DNA of 64,000 nucleotides. Origin: Gordionus sp. m RMFG-2023. Taxonomy: Eukaryota > Nematomorpha > Gordioida > Chordodea > Parachordodidae. The translations under genes and the position numbers were made by a program. The notes beneath the pieces were generated by a model, which ran no database searches, was not told the DNA's origin, and saw only the letters and a list, made by a program, of their open reading frames with translations. This document shows, piece by piece, positions 1 through 11,181 of the stretch (the first letter of the stretch is position 1; every line of letters starts with the position of its first letter). Location: assembly GCF_954871325.1 (NCBI RefSeq), contig NC_088775.1:50445561-50509560 (forward strand), written 5' to 3'.

Positions 1-60
1 AGTAACTTATATTTTTGATAACGGGTTCTTAAAAAATCCCTAAAATATATGTATATATAT

Positions 61-171
61 GCGCCGATGTCTCAATCGACGGAGGCGGTTTTTTTAATTT
101 TTTTATCGGCGTTCAGCAGCGCGCCGATTTCGCCGCCACCTACTAAATTGTCAGCAGCGGCGGCGCAATAT
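61..171. repeat. GC-rich segment, left partner
   Basis: This roughly 110-bp block is rich in CpG and GCCG/CGGC motifs inside very AT-rich DNA. It shares the stretch GCCGATG-TCTCAATCG followed by GGCGG with the block at 2909-3015, in the same orientation. The two blocks bracket a decayed hAT gene and may be its subterminal regions, but hAT ends are normally inverted rather than direct repeats, so this is only a guess. No gene was seen in 1-845. Confidence 0.4.
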
Positions 172-845
172 TTTTATTAAAGAATTTAATATATAAATCA
201 ATTTATTTTTTAATGAATTTAATTTATAAATTAATGTATTACATTTTTTATATTTGGGCGATCTTTTCTAACACATTGTTAATATAGTTTAATTGATCAT
301 AAATAATTTCCTGTCTCACTCCAATTTAAATTTATGTATTTTCTCATTCTCAGAAATAGACTAAGGAATTGTATTTTTACTCAGATCAGAGTCACATCAA
401 CCAACACATATGAAGTTCCAGTCGCTTTTTCTTCCAAAAGATTAATACATCCTCTTCTGGGATATTATTTTGGCTGAGCAAAATATGGCATTCTTGTTCT
501 AGATTACTAATATTGTTATAATCGTTACTTGGAAGGAAATGTTTACGAGCTAATTTAGCTATATAAGAGCTATTATCCTCAACTTGAATTTCATTCTGTG
601 CATTTCTATTGCAATGATGTCGTAGAATTCGAATTTAAATATTCTGAAACAACTTTGAGATTCTGGAATCTGGGATCAAGTGGAGTTGCTAATATCTAAT
701 GTTTAAAATATAATTTTATTAATAAAAATATAAAATAACTATAGTTCAGTAATGGGAAACCTATGGTCAAGCTTTTTTTCATATTTTCTTTTAAGCATAT
801 AATATCTGAGGAATCAGATCTATTGATTTGTATATGAGGCTTTAT

Positions 846-2600
846 TTAACTGCGAAATAATAACCCTAAGTTTTTTGTCGATCGTTTTTGGGAGGAAAGA
901 AATTCCACCGACTCTCGGAATGGATTTAATACTGCATAAAGCTCATCTATCATATCCAGCATAATTAATATGCTATGCCAGCGGATAGGGCAATTTAATT
1001 TTAAAGTTTTAGCATTAATTAGATTGGTTGGTGCAATGCCATTTCTATCCGATTCATCAGACATATCAAAATGGTCATCAAGGTATGTATCAGAATCATC
1101 AATATCCAAGATATTACCTGTCTCATAAATAGACTGCAGACATTACGATGTTCAGCCTCAATTTTACATTCCAAATCAGCTACTCGTTATCTGAGGGCTG
1201 AAATAATTTCTCTAATTTTTTTAATGAGAATATCAATTTTGGTAACTTTTTATGCCATCAACTATAACCAAATTATGAAGTCCATTCCCTAAACATAAAT
1301 GATGCTCATAATCCCCTAATCTGACGCTTCTTTTGACATTGGCCCCAGCATCAGTTATCGTTTGTATTATTTTGGCTTTTAAATGGAACTCATCTTCAAT
1401 ACTATCAATCTCAGATAATATTGTTTCCCCAGTATGCGTTTGAGTCACACTTCTAGTTGCTAGGATAAAATATTTTAAATCAAAATTTTCATCTAAATGA
1501 TGAAGACTAAATGTGATATAATTTCGACGCTTGAAATGATAGGTCCATAAATCAAAAGTGATAGAACAAAATTTTGGTCTAGAATCAATCAGATTTAAAA
1601 CATGAGCCTTTATAGATAAATAAACATCTTCTAGTGCACTCCGACTAATGGTAGTCCTATTTGGTAATTCTGACGAGGAATCAATTATCTTATATTTCTA
1701 TTTTATAGGCAATTTATTTTTTAATAATCATTTTATATATATTTTATACCTTTAGAAAATCTGTCATTCCTTTATTGTTTATAGAATCAAATGGCATTAA
1801 ATCTAAGCAGCATATCAAAACATAATTTCGCCCTATTAGATTTCATATTTATTTTAAACATTAAAAAGATATTTAAAAAACAACAAAATAATTAAAGCTG
1901 GAATGAAACAAATTATAAATTTGATTTAGTTTTAACTTTCAAATAAAGTTTTAGATAATTAATTTAATAAATTATATATTAAGTTTATACATTAAAAAGA
2001 CATTTAAAAATATAATAATTAGAGTTGGAATAAAACAAATTATGAGTTTGATTTAGTAATAACTTTCAAAATAAAGTTTTACATAATTAATTTAATAAAT
2101 TATATATTAAGTTTATACATTAAAAGATCTCTAAATAGAGCTAGCAATAAATAAACTAAAAATTTAGTTGTTTTGAACTTTCAAAATAAAGCTTAATAAA
2201 ATTAATATTACAAACCAGTTAAAAATTTTAAATGAATAATAATAAACAATAATACTAACCTAAGAGCCATTTTTTATCTTTTATATTGTTGCTGCATCTT
2301 TGCGTTGGCTTTAAAAACATTTTTAGACTTTGAATGGATTTTATATAATTCATTTTTTTCTGTTAGTTTGTGATAATTAATTAAGTGCCGAGATAGATTA
2401 CGTGTACTTATATTTTTACTAAAACATTTTATTTCAAAACTAAAATATAAAATATATATAAATATAAGTCTAAAATAAAAGTAAATTACTGTGAAAATGA
2501 ATTATGTTTATTTGAATCTTCCTCATCTTTTTTGTCCAATTTTAAGCAAGGTTCACAATAAATATAATCAGGCATTATTGTGCTTTTCTTATTTTCATTC
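846..2600 (-). pseudogene. Decayed BED-type hAT transposase
   Basis: This is the remnant of a hAT-superfamily DNA transposase read right to left. Near 2500-2570 a Cys-x2-Cys pair (YCEPC) is followed, after a probable intron, by NLSRHLINYH at about 2340-2400. Together they form a BED zinc finger. From about 1690 down to 1233 comes the catalytic region: LPNRTTISRSALEDVYLSI, then SITFDLWTYHFKRRNYITF, then HTGETI, then IITDAGANV-like residues and LCLGNGLHNLV. The segment at 846-1109 carries CPIRWHSILIMLDMIDEL, the hAT insertion-domain motif. The C-terminal dimerisation motif is missing and the frames are interrupted, so the gene is dead. The superfamily call rests on the order and wording of these motifs, which are typical of hAT proteins. 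Confidence 0.75.
1855..2200. repeat. Tandem duplication, unit about 128 bp
   Basis: Between the two coding parts of the hAT remnant a unit of about 128 bp is repeated about 2.7 times. Each unit contains an AACTTTCAAA(T)AAAGTTTTA core followed by ATTAATTTAATAAATTATAT. It lies in what would be an intron of the decayed gene. Copies are close enough to align by eye, with small gaps. Confidence 0.6.
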
Positions 2601-2908
2601 TACAAAATAAGATTTACAAAGTAACTCCAGACATAACTTGATTTATGATTAGTAGAGAGAGTTGTTATTTCATAATTGTATATAGGGTGGTTTAAAACGT
2701 GCAAGTCCATAAAAATAATTAATATGAATTATGTGGAAATAAAATATGATGTATGAATGAATGTAAATGATATACACTAGTCTATTATATATAGCAATAG
2801 AATACAATTCATATTTTAATTTTAATTTTATTAATGTTAGTATTCAAATTAAAATAATAATAATTTAATATATAAATATAATTAATATGCTTTCTAAAAA
2901 TTACACAG

Positions 2909-3015
2909 GCCGCGCCGCCGCCATAATAAAAATCGGCGGCGAGCCGGCTCGCGCCGATGATCTCAATCGGCGGCTTTTCCGACGTGAATAAAAATACCGG
3001 CGACGCACAGGTCTA
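2909..3015. repeat. GC-rich segment, right partner
   Basis: This is the second GC-rich block, with GCGCCGATGATCTCAATCGG shared in direct orientation with 61-171. It contains CCGCGCCGCCGCC and a GAGCCGGCTC palindrome. The short ORF reading across it on the minus strand has no family features and is a by-product of the GC content. From 3016 to 3398 I see only AT-rich DNA with no gene. Confidence 0.4.
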
Positions 3016-3399
3016 AATGTAAAAGGAAAGGTCACAACAGGCATTATTTTTTTTTTGTTATTTATACTAAAATAAAAATGGATTAATATTTCCTCCATAT
3101 TTACATTTCACAATGGCTTTCTTTATTTCCTTGTGTACAAGCATCATTAACCTAAACTTTCTTTGTCAACCATTTTCATTTATTAATTTAATCAAGTTAA
3201 TATTTACACATTTCCTATTTGGTACTTTTCTTAGAGGTTAAAATATTTATATATTATGTTTTTTAATAAATTTCTAGATTTTAGCAGGATAAATTTTAGG
3301 TAATTTTTTGAGTCATGCTTAAAAACTTATATCAGCAAGCAAAGAATAATAAAAAACATAATATGTAAAAAATTATATTATAATAATTATTTTTTCTAG

Positions 3400-6300
3400 A
3401 TGCCAAGTAACAGAACCTTATTTAAGGTAAAGTGTAATTACATTAATTGTAAAACTTCTAAAATAAGAAGTGACAAGATACATGAACATTATAAACATAA
3501 ACATCCTCATGTCAAGCCAACTGATATGAAATTTACAAAGGTAGCCATCAAAAGAGATAATAATAATTGGGTGTCCTTAAATTGTGATATTCCATATAAT
3601 ATCACAAATGGAGTTGAAACCCAGTTGCAAAAAAAGACAATAACATCTTACTTCCAAAAAGTAATATTTTTTATTTATTATTGTAACTAAAGACAATAAA
3701 TATTATTGAAAATATACCTTAAATTTGTGAATTAATAGAAACTGATTTTTATTTAAAATTTTACCATAATAATATTAATATTAAAATAGTCAGGGTATAG
3801 AGAAAATAAATTATATATTTTATTATTAAATATTTTTTCTAACTGTTTATCACACTATTTTTAATATATACTTTATGAAGTTCAATTTAACAATATGTTT
3901 AATAGGTTAATAATAAAAATTTAAATTAATATAATGTAGTAAAATAATAAAAGTAAGGTAATGTTAATTTCTAGGAATTTTTAAATTTAAATCTTTTCAT
4001 CTTTGATTGAATTAAGATTTCATAGTTCTTTTACTTTTTTTTATAATATGAATTGGATTCAACTATTTTCAAAATGTTATCTGCGTGAATTTCATCCACT
4101 TACATTATGTGTTATATTAGGTATGTTTATAATATTATCATTGTTTTATTTAGCCATTAGAATTTCTTTAGATAATATACTTTCATCATGAATTTCACAA
4201 TGTTATTTAAAATAATTTTTCTATTTATAAGTTTACTATTGTTTTTACAGTCATTATAATATTCTTTTATGATTTCTTCATGTGTTCGCAGTTTTATATT
4301 AATCTGCATCTATCATGCCTATTAATCTTTCAAGTATATTTTCAAAATGTTTTAAAATGATCTTCCAAACAAAGACATTTTATTAATGTTTATAATTAAC
4401 GCGTTCAAAATTTGTGAATTCCCTTTGTATTCTACATTCACTGCTGTACCTATCACTTGTATCATCTTGCCATTGTAACCTGATAACTTTATGTTGGAAT
4501 TCATAATATTTTTAATGCCTGTTTTCTCAATCATGTATTCTTGTAGAATTAAAACATTTATTAAAAACTTAATTATAATGTAGTTAAGAAAAAAATTATT
4601 ATTTGGCTAAAATTTTATTAAAAATATAGTTTTTCATAAGGAAAGAAATTAAACTCCTCTTTATTTATAGAAAATCTCAGTTATTGAAGATTCACAAATT
4701 GTATTATCTCCTCATCCAATCCCCAGTTCTAGTGAGGCACTTACTTTGCATGAAGTATTTTATTTAAATAAAATTTATATAATAACTTTTGAAGGGAATA
4801 AATTATGAGGATATTCAAAGTCCAAGTCTTATTCAGCTATACAAAAAGAAGGAACCAAATGACCCATTTCACTTCAAATTATTTAGGATGACAAATATTT
4901 TGATTAATTTCATAATTGCTGTAGGCCCTTGTCAGCCATGTACAAATAAATTTCAATATCCTGTTACTCAAGAGGTTTTAAATAATATTTAATTTTCATT
5001 AATTTTTACCCATCCATTATTTCTATACAAGTTTTTATTTTTTTACTTTTTAAACAGGAGCATGAATATAACCTATTATAGAAAGGTTAATATAGATGGT
5101 TCCCTCAACCCCAGAAATTGGCTATCTTATAGCACTACTTTAGACAAAGTCTTTTGTCTATATTGTATTATGTTTGGTGGCCCTAAGTCCAATACTTTTT
5201 GGACTCAATTTGGGGTAGATAATTGGAAAAACATAAAGCGTGACTTAGAGAGAGACACGAAGCATCTTCTCTTCATAAAGATTGTGATATGCAAACATGA
5301 CTTGGCTTGCAAATAAACGCATTCAAGATCATTTGCTATCAAATAAGCTTGATATAATCATGGAAAATTGTAATATAGTTCATAATATTATCGATGCCAT
5401 TATTTACCTTATTAAATGTAATATAGTCTTTTGGGGTTCATTCGAATGAAGGTAATTTTATGTGTCTCATAAAATTAATGGCAAAAACGGTTTCAACTTT
5501 ACGTGCATACATGGATAATCAACGAAATTGCGGAGAAAAAAATCAGATAAAATTTCAAGACCTTATATAAATTTATTGTCATATGGCCACGTGAAAAAAA
5601 TAACTGAAATTATTAAGATAAAAATAACAAAAAGCATTATTCAAAAAATTAAAGAGAATCGTGCCTATAGCATCATATTAGATAGAACATATGATGTGTC
5701 TAAAAAAGAATGAATAGCTTTGCTTGTACGGTATATAGAAGATGATCTGCATCCACATCCTGTAGAAAGCATCATACATGTTTTTACAACATCAGAAACC
5801 AGTGGGAAAAATATAAAGAAACATGTTTTTTCTAAGTTTAATGATCTTGGTCTTCCTCTTGATTATTTGGTTAGACAAAGTATGGATGGTGCAGGGAATA
5901 TGAGAAGAGTATACAAAAGAATGCAGGCTTTAATATTGAAAGAGGCTCCAAAAGCCATCTATATTTGGTGCCATGCACATCGGCTAAATTTAGTAGTTGG
6001 TCATGTTTGTATGCAAAATTGAAATGAAAAAGGCAATGGGAATATTAGATGAGTTATATAATTTTATGAATGGAGTTAGATGTCAAGGTGTGTTTGTTAA
6101 ATATCAAATGAGTAAGTCCAAGAAATCTCTTAAAAGAATTAAAAACACAACAAGGTAAATAAAATATTTTTAATGAAACTTATATATTTTCAGAAATTGG
6201 TCATCATCCTACAAATCTGTAGAAATCTTTTTAGATGTTTATGAACATATTTAACATCATTAGTTGAATTAAAAGATTATAATGACCCAAGCACCTCTTC

Positions 6301-7410
6301 CATTACCGATGGATTATTATCAAGAATTAAGGATGAAAATTTTATATTAAGTCTATTTATTTTAAAAGAGATATTTAAATGTACACATGAGGCTTGTATT
6401 GAAATGCAGGCTGTTGGTAATAATTTGGCTATGGTAACCAAATTAATACAACAAACAAAAAATAAATTACAAAGACTAAAAGTTCTATAAATAATTTTAA
6501 AATATAGCTAATGGAGACTATTTTTAAAATTACATTCCTTATCTAATAGTTTTTTGAAAAAGAATAATGTATTAACTGATTTGTATAATATGAAATCAAT
6601 ATTCAAATTGGATCAAACAGAATTCAATAATTATGTTGAACAAAAAAAAAACAAGTTGAATACATTAATAAATTTTAAGTTATTATTTATTGTTATAGAT
6701 ATAGAACGGAAATATTTTTCCATGTGCTAAATGCAATAATTAACCACCTAAATGATCGATTTAATTATGATTGTTTAAATTTTTTATCACAAATATCCAT
6801 TTTTACTCCCGCTGGAATTATGGATAATGAAAAAATAGAAGGATGGCAAATATCCGAAATTTGTCATACTTATCAATTGGATGTCCATAACATTGTTGAT
6901 GAATATAATGATTTTCGCTTTTTATATTTGGAGTCTCAATCAATCATTTTTTGCAAAGATCTATTGAAAGTTAAAAAGAATGACGCGTTATATATTGATG
7001 AAAGTAATTTATTGATATTTTATTTGTAATTGTATATAATTAAAGGTATTGCAAACGATCAAACTACCGAAGAAAATATCAACAGCGAAATCATGACCAA
7101 AATAAAAAATGGATAAAGTATTCTTTTATATTACCATACCGACTTTTAAATCAATTAAATTCTTATTCTAATTTAAATTTATTATATAAATATTTATTAA
7201 CCCTTCCTACAACTTCCTGTTCAGCCGAAAGAGCCATGAGTAAAGTAAAAATTAACAAAACTCGGGAATAAAATTTCGGACCCATTTTTAGAAAATTTAC
7301 TGTTAATATCCAGCGAAATTGATGTTTTTGAAAAATTTACAATTGATGATATTATAACACAATTTGCATTAACATCTATAAGGTTATCCAGAGTATTAAT
7401 AAAATAAGTA
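3400..7410 (+). pseudogene. Decayed ZMYM1/TTF-type hAT transposase
   Basis: These are pieces of a hAT transposase of the zinc-finger-MYM-type-1-like (DUF4371) group, in order along the plus strand. At 3400-3690 there is a possible zinc finger with CNYINC and HEHYKHKH, ending in TITSYFQK. An exon at about 4672-4780 is followed by 4789-4974, with SLIQLYKKKEP and the family-typical GPCQP. At 5058-5310 is the TTF-like zinc finger WLSYSTTLDKVFCLYCIMFG. At 5528-6022 is the catalytic part, with SIILDRTYDVSKKE, QSMDGAGNMRRVYKRMQ and WCHAHRLNLVV. At 6724-7029 is a middle region. At about 7200-7260 is the C-terminal dimerisation motif TTSCSAERAMSKVKINKTRE. A probable intron lies at about 4975-5057. Several stops separate the pieces, so the gene is inactive. 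An unrelated Gypsy relic lies inside it on the other strand. Confidence 0.75.
4352..4534 (-). mobile_element. Ty3/Gypsy protease-region relic
   Basis: This is a 60-residue fossil of a Gypsy aspartic-protease region, on the opposite strand to the surrounding hAT gene. It reads KLSGYNGKMIQVIGT, then a VEY core, then a SLFGRSF ending. This matches in order the region after the DTGS motif in the two Gypsy elements of this window (KLTGYDGKSIKVLG and ALLGRTW). Only this fragment is recognisable. It is old, judging from its divergence, and broken. No LTR was found with it. Confidence 0.6.
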
Positions 7411-7559
7411 ATGTATCTTTTTCACAGCGAATATATACGCTTTTAAATTATGTAAATTTAATTTAACATTTTATAATTTCAATGCAAAATAAACTATAAG
7501 ATGTTCAAAGAAAATCTCCATCTCTTTTTCTTCACCCAAACCCAACCTCAAGTATACAT

Positions 7560-8275
7560 AATGACTACAATACGACTTTTTCACCAGATCAAATAAATCC
7601 AGCCCCATATACATGCCACATTGGTATGAATGGTTAGAAACAATGCCCAGCTCTAATCTAGACTTGCTACTTACCAACGAAGAACTCAGAATAGCTATTG
7701 GCCTTCGCTTAGGCTGCAAAATCGTAACGCCTACATCATGTGTTCTATGTGAAACTCATATTGATAGTCATGGACACCACCCCCTACACTATCGTTTCTC
7801 AAAAGGAAGACTTCCTAGACAATCTGCTATCAATTTAATTATCAATAGAACCCTGAAATCCACAAATATTTCTTCTACGCTGAAACCCACTGGCCTTAGT
7901 TCCGATAATCAAACCAGACCTAATGGAATGTCGCTAGTCCCTTGGAACCAAGGTTTACCCCTAGCATGGGATTATACATCCGTAGATCGTTTTGTCAGAT
8001 CTTTTCCTGCCAACTCCATCATGAAAGCGGAGAATGTAAAACCAATAAATATTGCCACCTTAATAGTATTTTGTTCGTTCCGGTAGTCTCAGACACCTGT
8101 GGATCATTTGGATCACAAGCCCTAAATTATTCAAAACAATAGGGCAAAGATTACGTTTAATCACAGGTGATCCAAAAGAAGGCTTCTATCTTAAACAAAG
8201 AATATCAATCGAAATTTGTCGTTCCAACTACATATCCATACATGGGTCATTAAGCCCCAACCAACCATACCTAAA
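7560..8275 (+). mobile_element. Retroelement ORF tail (GLRLG / RPDG family)
   Basis: This is the 3' part of an ORF of the kind that follows a reverse transcriptase in a widespread invertebrate retroelement. It shows WLETMPSSNLDLLLTNEELR, then IGLRLGCK, then a Cys-x2-Cys and GHHPLHYRFSKGR pattern, then LKPTGL, RPNGMSLVPW and LAWDYTSVDRF. Near 8140-8230 comes an ending that reads like LRLITGDPKEGFYLKQR. The RPDG-to-WD spacing recalls PD-(D/E)XK nucleases, which is an inference. No reverse transcriptase is present here, so this is a truncated, broken fossil. A related fragment lies at 44030-44785 on the minus strand. I cannot name the clade with certainty. Confidence 0.6.
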
Positions 8276-8366
8276 TATAAATTATTATTTTTTTAATTAT
8301 TTTTTGTAAAATTATTAATTTTTAATTCCCCTTCTTTTAATTATATATTTTTATATTGATTATAGA

Positions 8367-9850
8367 CAGGGTTGGGCAAATTTCCAGAAAATTGTATTCG
8401 GATACAGATACTTAATAAAATTTCGTATTTAAGATACAAGATACTTTAGAAAAATTTCAATAAGATATAAGATACATGATACTTGTATCTTTAAAAAAAA
8501 AGTATCTACGATACAAGATACTTTAAAAAAACTTTAAATAGTCAAAATCAAAATGTATAAAGGTTTATTTTCTTATCTATAATATAAATTTATAAAAAAA
8601 ATTTTAAATAAATTATAGAAAATAACAAAATAATCCTCTGCTATATCTTGTAAATTTTTTGCTATTTTATCATATGTATGACTACCAGTCATTCTTTTAC
8701 AAGCCGACGCTACATTTTTTTCTTTAGAAACTTGTTGGATCTATATAGTGTAACATTTCTTAAAACTGCTCAAATAATTTGTTTGTAATTAAATTATTAT
8801 ACAAATTTAAATATTAGCTATACCGGCGATAAGCACTCCAACAATTTGCTGTTGTACATATTACCAATGGTTCTATTAGACTTTTAATGATTTCTTTCTT
8901 TTCATTCTCCCATCTTTGGGAGATTCTAGCAACCACTGTCTGTCGGCAAATTATATTTTTTTGTGGAGCTAATGTTTTGATCATTTTTATAAATGAAGGA
9001 TTTTCAACAATTGAAAATGGCTGAATGCTATCTATAATAAAATCAGTTATTAAATCAAGTGGTTAGGGTTAAAGTCTGAGGTCTCTTGGAAAAAAAATCA
9101 ATGGACGATGAGCCTAGTCCAATATTTTCTTTAATAGATTTTTTCTCCTTCCCCTTTTTTTTGGATTAAGAGTGTTTGATGTTTTCTCTTAAAATTTAAA
9201 ATTGTAAACATTTATTTAGTATCTATACCCTTAAATGTTTTACAATGTTGCAAGTTGAGGTAATGCTAACTGAAATTTGCATATTTTTTGGTAGATATGG
9301 CAAACATTTTACTAACAGAGATTTGTTTTCTTTATTTTGAGATATTATTTTAAAATATGGTCTATAAATTGGCCATGGAAGAATGTCGTCATTTTCGTCA
9401 TCATTATTAATCTTAAAAATTAATATAATAGAATAGAATAAAATAAAATAAAATACCAATACCATTGCAATTAAAAATGGCAAATTCCTTGAAATGGATT
9501 GTAATATCAGAATTTGCTTGTTATTTATAACTCGAACATAAATTTAATTAATATTTATATATTCTTTTTTATATATAAATTTTAATATTTTACATATATA
9601 TATATAATTTTTTAATATATATTATAATATTAAGTTATATGCTCATATGAAATATAATAAATTATACATTCAAGTATTTTTATTTATAATATAAAAAAGT
9701 GTTAAATAGAAGTATATCAAAATGTATCTTAAAAGTATCTAAAAACATATACAGGACCTCTAAAATAATATCTAGATACAGATATTTTAATCAAAAATCT
9801 ATCTAGATACAGATACCACTTTTTTATATCTAGATACTTTAACAACTCTG
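8367..9850 (-). mobile_element. hAT element with GATAC subterminal repeats
   Basis: The left tip is CAGGGTTGGGCAAA. The right tip, read inward, is CAGAGTTGTTAAAGTATC. Both are followed by repeated GATACAGATAC/GTATC motifs. On the minus strand the interior carries hAT transposase pieces. From about 9060 down these include QPFSIVENPSFIKMIKTL, then RQTVVARISQRWENEK, and TTANCWSAYRR at a probable splice donor. From about 8755 down, after a roughly 65-nt intron, comes VASACKRMTGSHTYDKIAKN. An upstream ORF at 9223-9483 may hold the start. The C-terminal motif is missing. The flanking 8-mers do not match, so a target-site duplication is not demonstrated, and the two ends may have diverged or come from different copies. 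Confidence 0.65.
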
Positions 9851-10699
9851 ATATTTATATTATATATATAAAAAAAAATTATAAAAAAGCAGGTAAAATT
9901 TCAAAATTTTTACATAAAATGGATACTCTTAAATATAATAAAAAGGATTCCACGAAAAATGATATTCACAAAAATATTATTATATTGAAAATTAAAAAAC
10001 ATGTTTTATGTTTTAAATAATTTATATGTTTTTTTATATTTAATTTTCAATGTATTTTTAAAATTAAATAAAAGTTTAATATTGAAATTTTTTTATTGAA
10101 CCATGAACCCCAAATTTAAAAAGAAGGGTTCGGATTTGGGTTCAGTAAAATCTCAATGGTTCGAAGGGTTGGTTCAAAGTTTGGATTCTGGTTCACAGTC
10201 CTTTTTACTTTATTTATATCAGTGACCCGCAGGCCCTCCCCTAAATTCGGCCTGAGTGCACAGGCCAGGTTTTTAAAAATTTTAAATATTATTTGCTGGT
10301 ATTTTCAAAAAATATTAAAACCGGGCCTAAACATTTTTTTAAAAAACTGCCCTTCACCATTATCATCTATAAAATTAAAATTAAATATATTTAAAATTTG
10401 TATAACATAAAACAATATATCACATTCATTCACTTATCATATTCCTATTTCCATTTTCTCGATCCATAAAATATTATAGTAAAAAATTATACATATTAAT
10501 TATTCAACTAATCATTATTTTAGGCGATATTCAATCAAATTAAAGGCAACATAGATACAATATTTAAAATAAGGGAAAAATTATTTTAATATCATTTTAT
10601 TTCTCTTTTTCTCTGTCCCAAATTCAGGCAAATACGTATGTTGCCTGGGAGAGAAAAATGATGGATACTTATATAAAATAAAATATATTAAATTACAAG
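9851..10699. other. Gene-free stretch with two GC-richer repeat pieces
   Basis: No gene was seen. At about 10097-10195 a piece is built from repeated GGTTC/GAACC half-sites. Directly after it, at about 10217-10335, is a piece with GACCCGCAGGCCC and CCGGGCC motifs, like the fragments at 14355-14708 and 35218-35420. Both look like non-autonomous element ends of the hAT kind. No terminal repeats or target duplications could be fixed. Confidence 0.4.
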
Positions 10700-10908
10700 T
10701 AGTGTTGTTAAACGGCTCGATTTGAGCCTCGGCTACAACATTATAGCCAGGAAAATATTGCCTAAGCGTTTAAATTTCACCAATTGATGTTCAATCCTAT
10801 GTGCCATCTATGAGCAAAATTTTTAGGCTTGCATAATATTATTCTGGATAAAATATTGAGTTCGCCGTTTTTAAAAATCGGCTCAAATTGAGCCGTTTAA
10901 CAACACTA
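10700..10908. mobile_element. 209-bp hAT MITE
   Basis: The ends are inverted repeats starting TAGTGTTGTTAAACGGCTC, and an 8-bp duplication ATTACAAG flanks them at 10692-10699 and 10909-10916. Both features are diagnostic of hAT transposition. Each end carries a GGCTC..GAGCC palindrome. The element has no coding capacity. Its core (TATGAGCAAAAT, then GCATAATATTATT) is related to sequence at about 15655-15790, which suggests a second, older copy there. Confidence 0.9.
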
Positions 10909-11181
10909 ATTACAAGAGAAACAATTACCTTCGGCCAGTATTGAAAGTGTGGTGGTTCAACTCACTTGCTTTACGATAAATGGGGAGATAAGATAATTTG
11001 AAGTTATATTATTATGAAATCCGTAAAATACGAATCTGTATATATTTTTTTTAAACCAATGCTGTGAGAGAAATTTAAAAAAAAAAAATCAGGGCCGGAC
11101 CTTGTAAATTGCATCGCTATAGGTGTCTGATTCATATATAATTTATGAGGGCTCTGGTATCCATAAATTAATATCTAATAC

